Assembly: GCF_000282895.1 (NCBI RefSeq)
Contig: NZ_ALBQ01000059.1
Coordinates: 1 to 64,000, forward strand
Reading direction: 5' to 3'
Origin: Sphingomonas sp. ATCC 31555
Lineage (GTDB): Bacteria > Pseudomonadota > Alphaproteobacteria > Sphingomonadales > Sphingomonadaceae
DNA: 64,000 nucleotides
In this document: piece after piece, positions 60,725-64,000 of the stretch
How positions within the stretch are numbered: the stretch's first letter is position 1
Layout: every line of letters begins with the position of its first letter
The notes under the pieces: model-generated
Told to the model about the DNA's origin: nothing
Databases searched by the model: none
What the model saw: the letters and a program-made list of their open reading frames with translations, nothing else
Position numbers and translations under genes: made by a program

Positions 60725-60877
60725 CGGGTGACAACGATCGGGGGTTTGCAGCCGTGCCGTGCGCGACGTCGATGGCTCGATCAACCCTGCGCCCTTTGGC
60801 TGCCCCGAATGTTCCGCTGGCCGGGCCTGTCCGACAATCCACCAACATCTTCTCCGCTGACAAGGGCTGATGATCCG

Positions 60878-61693
60878 ATGCTTCACGTACTTCTTACGCG
60901 CTTCAACATCGCCAGCCCCGGACGCGAGGTCGCCATCCGCAACTCACCGGGCTGGCTGGATCGGCGCTTCGGTCTGTTCGAGCAATTCTGCCTGCCTAGC
61001 ATCGCCGGCCAGACCGAGCGAAACTTCCATTGGCTGATCTATTTCGACAAGGATACGCCGGCCGAGTTCAAGGAACGGATCGAGCGCGATCGGGCGATCT
61101 TCAACTTCACCCCGCGCTTCGTCGCGATGTTCGACAAGGCCCTGATTGCTGACGACGTCCGCGCCCTGGCAAAACCAGGAGAGGATCTGATCGTCACCAC
61201 GCGCCTGGACAATGACGATGCATTGTCCTCGGACTTTGTCGCCCGTGTGCAGGCCGCGGCCGTCGATGCGCCCGCGCAGACGGTGCTCAATTTCACGCAG
61301 GGCATCGCGATGCGCAACGGCCGCCTGTACACCGCAAGCGACCACAGCAACCCGTTTACGTCGCTGGTCGAGCGCGATCTGCCGACGATGGAGACGATCT
61401 GGGCGAAATCGCACCATGAGCTGGGCGAGAAATGGACCATCGTTCAAGTGCCCAGTCAACCGCTATGGTTGCAGGTGGTGCACGGTGAAAACGTCACCAA
61501 TCGCATCAAGGGCAAGCTGGTCGCGGATACGGACATCATCGATTCCTTCAAGATCCGCAGTGACGTGGCAGCCCATCGGGTAAGTCCCGCCGGCGTTTTT
61601 TGGGACCACGCTGTCGTTTCGCCCGTCCGGAAGCTGCGGGAATTCGGGATTAAGCTGATCAAGCCGGTTGTGGTTCGAATCCGCGACCGGTGA
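60878..61693 (+). CDS. Putative rhamnosyltransferase
   Basis: A 271-residue protein matching the family labelled putative rhamnosyl transferase. It begins MLHVLLTRFNIASPGREVAIRNSPGWLDRRFGLFEQFCLPSIAGQTERNFHWLIYFDKDTP and has TRLDNDDALSSDFV, the DxD-like nucleotide-sugar site typical of GT-A enzymes. The role as rhamnose transferase is only family naming, but the dTDP-rhamnose genes rfbD and rfbB lie 1.3 kb away, which fits. The start at 60878 has aaggg upstream. It is followed after 86 bases by the oxygenase gene. Confidence 0.82.
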   Translation: MLHVLLTRFNIASPGREVAIRNSPGWLDRRFGLFEQFCLPSIAGQTERNFHWLIYFDKDTPAEFKERIERDRAIFNFTPRFVAMFDKALIADDVRALAKPGEDLIVTTRLDNDDALSSDFVARVQAAAVDAPAQTVLNFTQGIAMRNGRLYTASDHSNPFTSLVERDLPTMETIWAKSHHELGEKWTIVQVPSQPLWLQVVHGENVTNRIKGKLVADTDIIDSFKIRSDVAAHRVSPAGVFWDHAVVSPVRKLREFGIKLIKPVVVRIRDR

Positions 61694-61779
61694 AAATGGG
61701 ACATCACAATCGTTAAAAGTTGTTTACCCGAATCGCCGCGGCTGAATATGATCAGCCGGGGCGTTTTCGGGGGGACGAC

Positions 61780-62655
61780 ATGACTTTGGCGGCAGATACC
61801 TCGGACTTTTTTTTCTTCAACCGGGAACGCCTTTACGCGCTGGCAGAAGAATATCACGAGCGCTTTGTGAACGCCGAACCCTACGAGCATGTCGCAATTG
61901 ACAATTTTCTACCGGACGATGTCGCGAAGCGGCTTGCTTCGGCTTTTCCCGGCCTCGACGATATCAACTGGCGACTGGAAGGGCCGGGGGACAGCGCGCA
62001 TAGCGGTGATCGCCGCGTCGAAAAGGTCACGACCTCCGACGAAGAGATGTTCCCGCCCCTGGTCCGGCTGATGATGATGCAGTTTCAGTCCGGCATCTTC
62101 TGCAACTTCCTGGATCGGCTGACCGGCAACAAGTTTCTGCTTCCGGATCCAAATCATTATGGCTGCGGCTTGCATTCGACGGGTTCCGGCGGGCGCCTGA
62201 TGTTGCACATCGATGCGTCGCGGCATCCGAACAAGAGGCTCAGCCAGCAGGTCAACTGCATCTATTACTGTACGCCCGACTGGCAGGAAGAATGGGGCGG
62301 CAATCTGGAGCTGTGGGACGAGGACGCGACCAAATGCGTCTCCAGCATCGTGCCCAAGTTCAATCGGCTGGCGATCTTCCGCGTTTCCGGCAAGTCGTGG
62401 CACGGCCAGCCCTTCCCGCTCAAGACGCCGGAGAACGTTCGGCGTAATTCGCTCGCCCTCTATTACTACAGCGCCGAAGAGGACACGGAGGGGTTGGGCT
62501 ATTCGAACTTCGTGCGCTGGAAGGCGGTATCCGCGCATGACAAGCGTACGCCGCTGCACCGCGTGAAGGGCGTAATCCGCGATTATGCGCCGACGCCGGT
62601 GATCAACAGCCTTGCCAAATTTGCCCGGAAGACCGGCCTGAACTTCAAGCGCTGA
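61780..62655 (+). CDS. 2OG-Fe(II) oxygenase family protein
   Basis: A 291-residue predicted dioxygenase. The double-stranded beta-helix motif is clear: the His and Asp of HxD in LMLHIDASRHP, the second His in GKSWHGQPFP, and the Arg in RRNSLALYYYS that would bind 2-oxoglutarate. Relatives hydroxylate proteins (prolyl 4-hydroxylase type) or sugars. No signal peptide. The ATG at 61780 follows ggggggac. It is next to the rhamnosyltransferase-like gene and coupled to the DUF1289 gene by a one-base overlap. Confidence 0.88.
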   Translation: MTLAADTSDFFFFNRERLYALAEEYHERFVNAEPYEHVAIDNFLPDDVAKRLASAFPGLDDINWRLEGPGDSAHSGDRRVEKVTTSDEEMFPPLVRLMMMQFQSGIFCNFLDRLTGNKFLLPDPNHYGCGLHSTGSGGRLMLHIDASRHPNKRLSQQVNCIYYCTPDWQEEWGGNLELWDEDATKCVSSIVPKFNRLAIFRVSGKSWHGQPFPLKTPENVRRNSLALYYYSAEEDTEGLGYSNFVRWKAVSAHDKRTPLHRVKGVIRDYAPTPVINSLAKFARKTGLNFKR

Positions 62656-62861
62656 TGGGATTGTTCGGCAGTCTCTTTGCCGCTCCGCCGGAGTCGCCGT
62701 GTCGCAAGGTATGCCGCCTCGACATGGAGATCCGGTTATGCCTGGGCTGCTGGCGGAAGCCGGCAGAGATTGCCGGCTGGAGCGACATGAGCCCGCGCGC
62801 GCAGCGCGCGGTGCTCGCCGAGCTTCCCGGCCGAGAGAAGCAGCATGGTGGGCGCCGCTAG
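62655..62861 (+). CDS. DUF1289 family protein
   Basis: A 68-residue protein with the DUF1289 pattern: SPCRKVCRLDMEIRLCLGCWRKPAEIAGWSDMS. The four cysteines (PC, VC, LC, GC) in a CxxxC...CxxC layout probably bind a metal, as assumed for the family. Its start codon shares a base with the oxygenase stop (TGATG). The function of the family is unknown. Confidence 0.9.
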   Translation: MGLFGSLFAAPPESPCRKVCRLDMEIRLCLGCWRKPAEIAGWSDMSPRAQRAVLAELPGREKQHGGRR

Positions 62862-62977
62862 GAACACTTTGAAGGACGGATAAGCTAGGCTCGCCGACTC
62901 TGTTGCAGGCAGCAGCGTCGACGATGTTTCGGCAGTCGCCAAGGCTGGCTACTTGCGGGTGGCGAAGGACCTGAACG

Positions 62978-63017
62978 GCGTCTCCGCCGCCAAGCTTCTA
63001 CGCGGCGGCGGAGGCGC
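62978..63017. terminator. Long hairpin between the DUF1289 gene and rfbD
   Basis: A 14-bp GC-rich stem with one G-U pair and a 12-base loop, followed on the plus strand by TTTGCTT. It separates two convergent genes and may terminate the rightward transcript. The rest of the gap (62862-62977) shows nothing else. Confidence 0.55.
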
Positions 63018-63025
63018 TTTGCTTG

Positions 63026-63892
63026 TCAGCGGGCGAGACGGTCCATCACGATCGCTAGCGAGTCCTGCCATGCGGGCGCGCGATACCCGAAGGTTTCGGT
63101 AAAGCGCGAGCAATCGAGGCGCGAGTTGGCGGGCCGCTTGGCCGGCGTTGGATAGTCCGAGCTGGGAATGCCGGTGACGTCCGCCGCCGGCCCGTCGCGC
63201 TTTGCGCTTTCCGCGAAGATGGCGCGGGCGAAATCTGCCCAATTGGTCTCGCCCGATCCGGCGAAATGATAGACGCCCTTCGAAGCGCCCTCGCGTTGCC
63301 AATGCTCGGTGACCGCAAGGATCGCAGTGGCGATATCGAGCGCCGAACTTGGGCAGCCCTGCTGGTCTTCCACCACGTTCAGCGCATCGCGGGTCTCGGC
63401 AAGGCGGAGCATCGTCTTGACGAAGTTGTTACCAAACGGGCTGTACACCCAAGCCAGCCGCATCACCGCGTAATCCGCGCCTGAGGCCTGCACTGCCTGC
63501 TCGCCGGCCAGCTTGGTTGCGCCGTACACGCCGAGTGGGCCGGTGGGGTCGTCTTCGCGCCAGGGGCGGTCCAGACTGCCGTCGAACACATAGTCAGTGG
63601 AAAGATGAATGATCGGCGCGCCGATCTTCGCCCCGGCCCGGGCTAGCACGCCGGGGCCGTCGCCGTTGATCGCCATGGCGAGTTCGGGCTCGCTCTCCGC
63701 CTTGTCCACCGCGGTGTACGCCGCAGCCGAGACGATGAGGTCAGGCTGAACCCGCGCTACCATCGCCTCGATCGTCGCCGGCTGCGACAGGTCGAAGTCC
63801 GGCCGGGCGGCGAAGACCAGTTCGTGCCCATCGGCCTGCTCCGCCAGTGCCTGGGCGACCTGGCCGTCCTTGCCGGTGACGAGGATACGCAT
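63026..63892 (-). CDS. rfbD: dTDP-4-dehydrorhamnose reductase
   Basis: A 288-residue short-chain-dehydrogenase-fold enzyme that makes dTDP-L-rhamnose. It has the Rossmann start MRILVTGKDGQVAQAL, STDYVFDGS, the catalytic Tyr and Lys in YGATKLAGE, and the DQQGCPSSALDIATAI segment. The start at 63892 shares a base with the rfbB stop, so the pair is translationally coupled. rfbA and rfbC are probably upstream of rfbB, outside the window. Product rhamnose would go into exopolysaccharide or lipopolysaccharide. Confidence 0.95.
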   Translation of the reverse strand: MRILVTGKDGQVAQALAEQADGHELVFAARPDFDLSQPATIEAMVARVQPDLIVSAAAYTAVDKAESEPELAMAINGDGPGVLARAGAKIGAPIIHLSTDYVFDGSLDRPWREDDPTGPLGVYGATKLAGEQAVQASGADYAVMRLAWVYSPFGNNFVKTMLRLAETRDALNVVEDQQGCPSSALDIATAILAVTEHWQREGASKGVYHFAGSGETNWADFARAIFAESAKRDGPAADVTGIPSSDYPTPAKRPANSRLDCSRFTETFGYRAPAWQDSLAIVMDRLAR

Positions 63893-64000
63893 CAGGCGGT
63901 CTGGCCCAACCGTTCGCCGGCGTATTTGCCCGAGCGGATCGGGCCCCACCACCATTCGTTCTCGAGATACCAATCGATCGTCGCGGCGATGCCGGTGTCA
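63892..64000 (-). CDS. rfbB: dTDP-glucose 4,6-dehydratase, C-terminal end (runs off window)
   Basis: The last 35 codons of a leftward gene are visible. They read GIAATIDWYLENEWWWGPIRSGKYAGERL, the C-terminal pattern of RfbB, which converts dTDP-glucose to dTDP-4-keto-6-deoxyglucose. The stop codon at 63892-63894 overlaps the rfbD start. The catalytic part lies outside the window. Confidence 0.88.
   Translation of the reverse strand, partial: DTGIAATIDWYLENEWWWGPIRSGKYAGERLGQTA

Noticed and set aside
61672..61682. GGTTCGAATCC, the T-loop word of many tRNAs
   Set aside because: It lies inside the end of the rhamnosyltransferase-like gene, and no acceptor, D or anticodon stem can be drawn upstream.

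Overview
The window looks like chromosomal DNA of a sphingomonad alphaproteobacterium (Sphingomonas or a close relative). The evidence is high GC with strongly GC-biased third codon positions, a gcrA-type cell-cycle regulator (a family confined to Alphaproteobacteria), a split glycine dehydrogenase (gcvPA/gcvPB), an APH-fold homoserine kinase, an HWE-family histidine kinase, alpha-type cpa/tad pilus genes and several small secreted proteins of the kind common in sphingomonads. I see no rRNA, tRNA, CRISPR array, phage, transposase or plasmid gene. Most of the window is ordinary core genome.

Layout. 0-5 kb: gcrA (cut by the window edge), an ABC-2 permease, a patatin-like lipoprotein, argD and argF. 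5-10 kb: two small unknown genes, a repeat-bearing gap, hslO (Hsp33), a small secreted protein and queC-queE. 10-15.5 kb: unknown secreted proteins, lipB, two overlapping membrane-protein genes, and a leftward trmL-hemF-GNAT operon. 15.6-19 kb: the cytochrome bc1 operon, whose cytochrome c1 gene is broken by one missing base, then apt. 19-23.5 kb: a small lipoprotein, a GNAT enzyme, a 54-bp tandem repeat, two unknown genes, a MaoC-like hydratase and a nucleotide pyrophosphatase/phosphodiesterase-like lipoprotein. 23.7-31 kb: an HWE kinase with a receiver protein, ychF, a barrel-like lipoprotein, a NIPSNAP protein, rplY-pth and a TraB/GumN protein. 31-37.4 kb: glyQ-glyS, ppdK and a small chorismate-lyase-like gene. 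37.4-45 kb: a leftward tad/cpa pilus cluster (cpaA-B-C-D-E, tadB, tadC) that lacks the cpaF ATPase. 45-48.5 kb: an alpha/beta hydrolase, an FAD oxidoreductase, a FadR-type regulator with a candidate operator, and a thioesterase. 48.5-52 kb: ispH-thrB-rnhA and an unknown gene leftward, and a lipoprotein rightward. 52-57 kb: a tandem glycine riboswitch followed by gcvT-gcvH-gcvPA-gcvPB. 57-64 kb: rlmJ, a pseudouridine synthase, a predicted 43-residue membrane peptide coupled to a DUF938 methyltransferase, an EamA exporter, a rhamnosyltransferase-like gene with a 2OG-Fe(II) oxygenase and a DUF1289 protein, and the dTDP-rhamnose genes rfbD and rfbB (cut by the edge).

How the genes work together. 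The clearest functional units are arginine synthesis (argD, argF), the bc1 complex, glycine handling (riboswitch-controlled cleavage system, plus glycyl-tRNA synthetase elsewhere in the window), queuosine precursor synthesis, and dTDP-rhamnose supply next to a likely rhamnosyltransferase.

The observations most worth checking are the cytochrome c1 frameshift, the low-GC mosaic block inside glyS, the tad cluster without its ATPase, the AAGTTTAGG repeat family at two loci 13 kb apart in opposite orientation, a family of nested inverted repeats ending in GATCCTCCCC, and the coupled 43-residue peptide. I found no convincing wholly new multi-gene system. The AAGTTTAGG repeats are the least explained structure.
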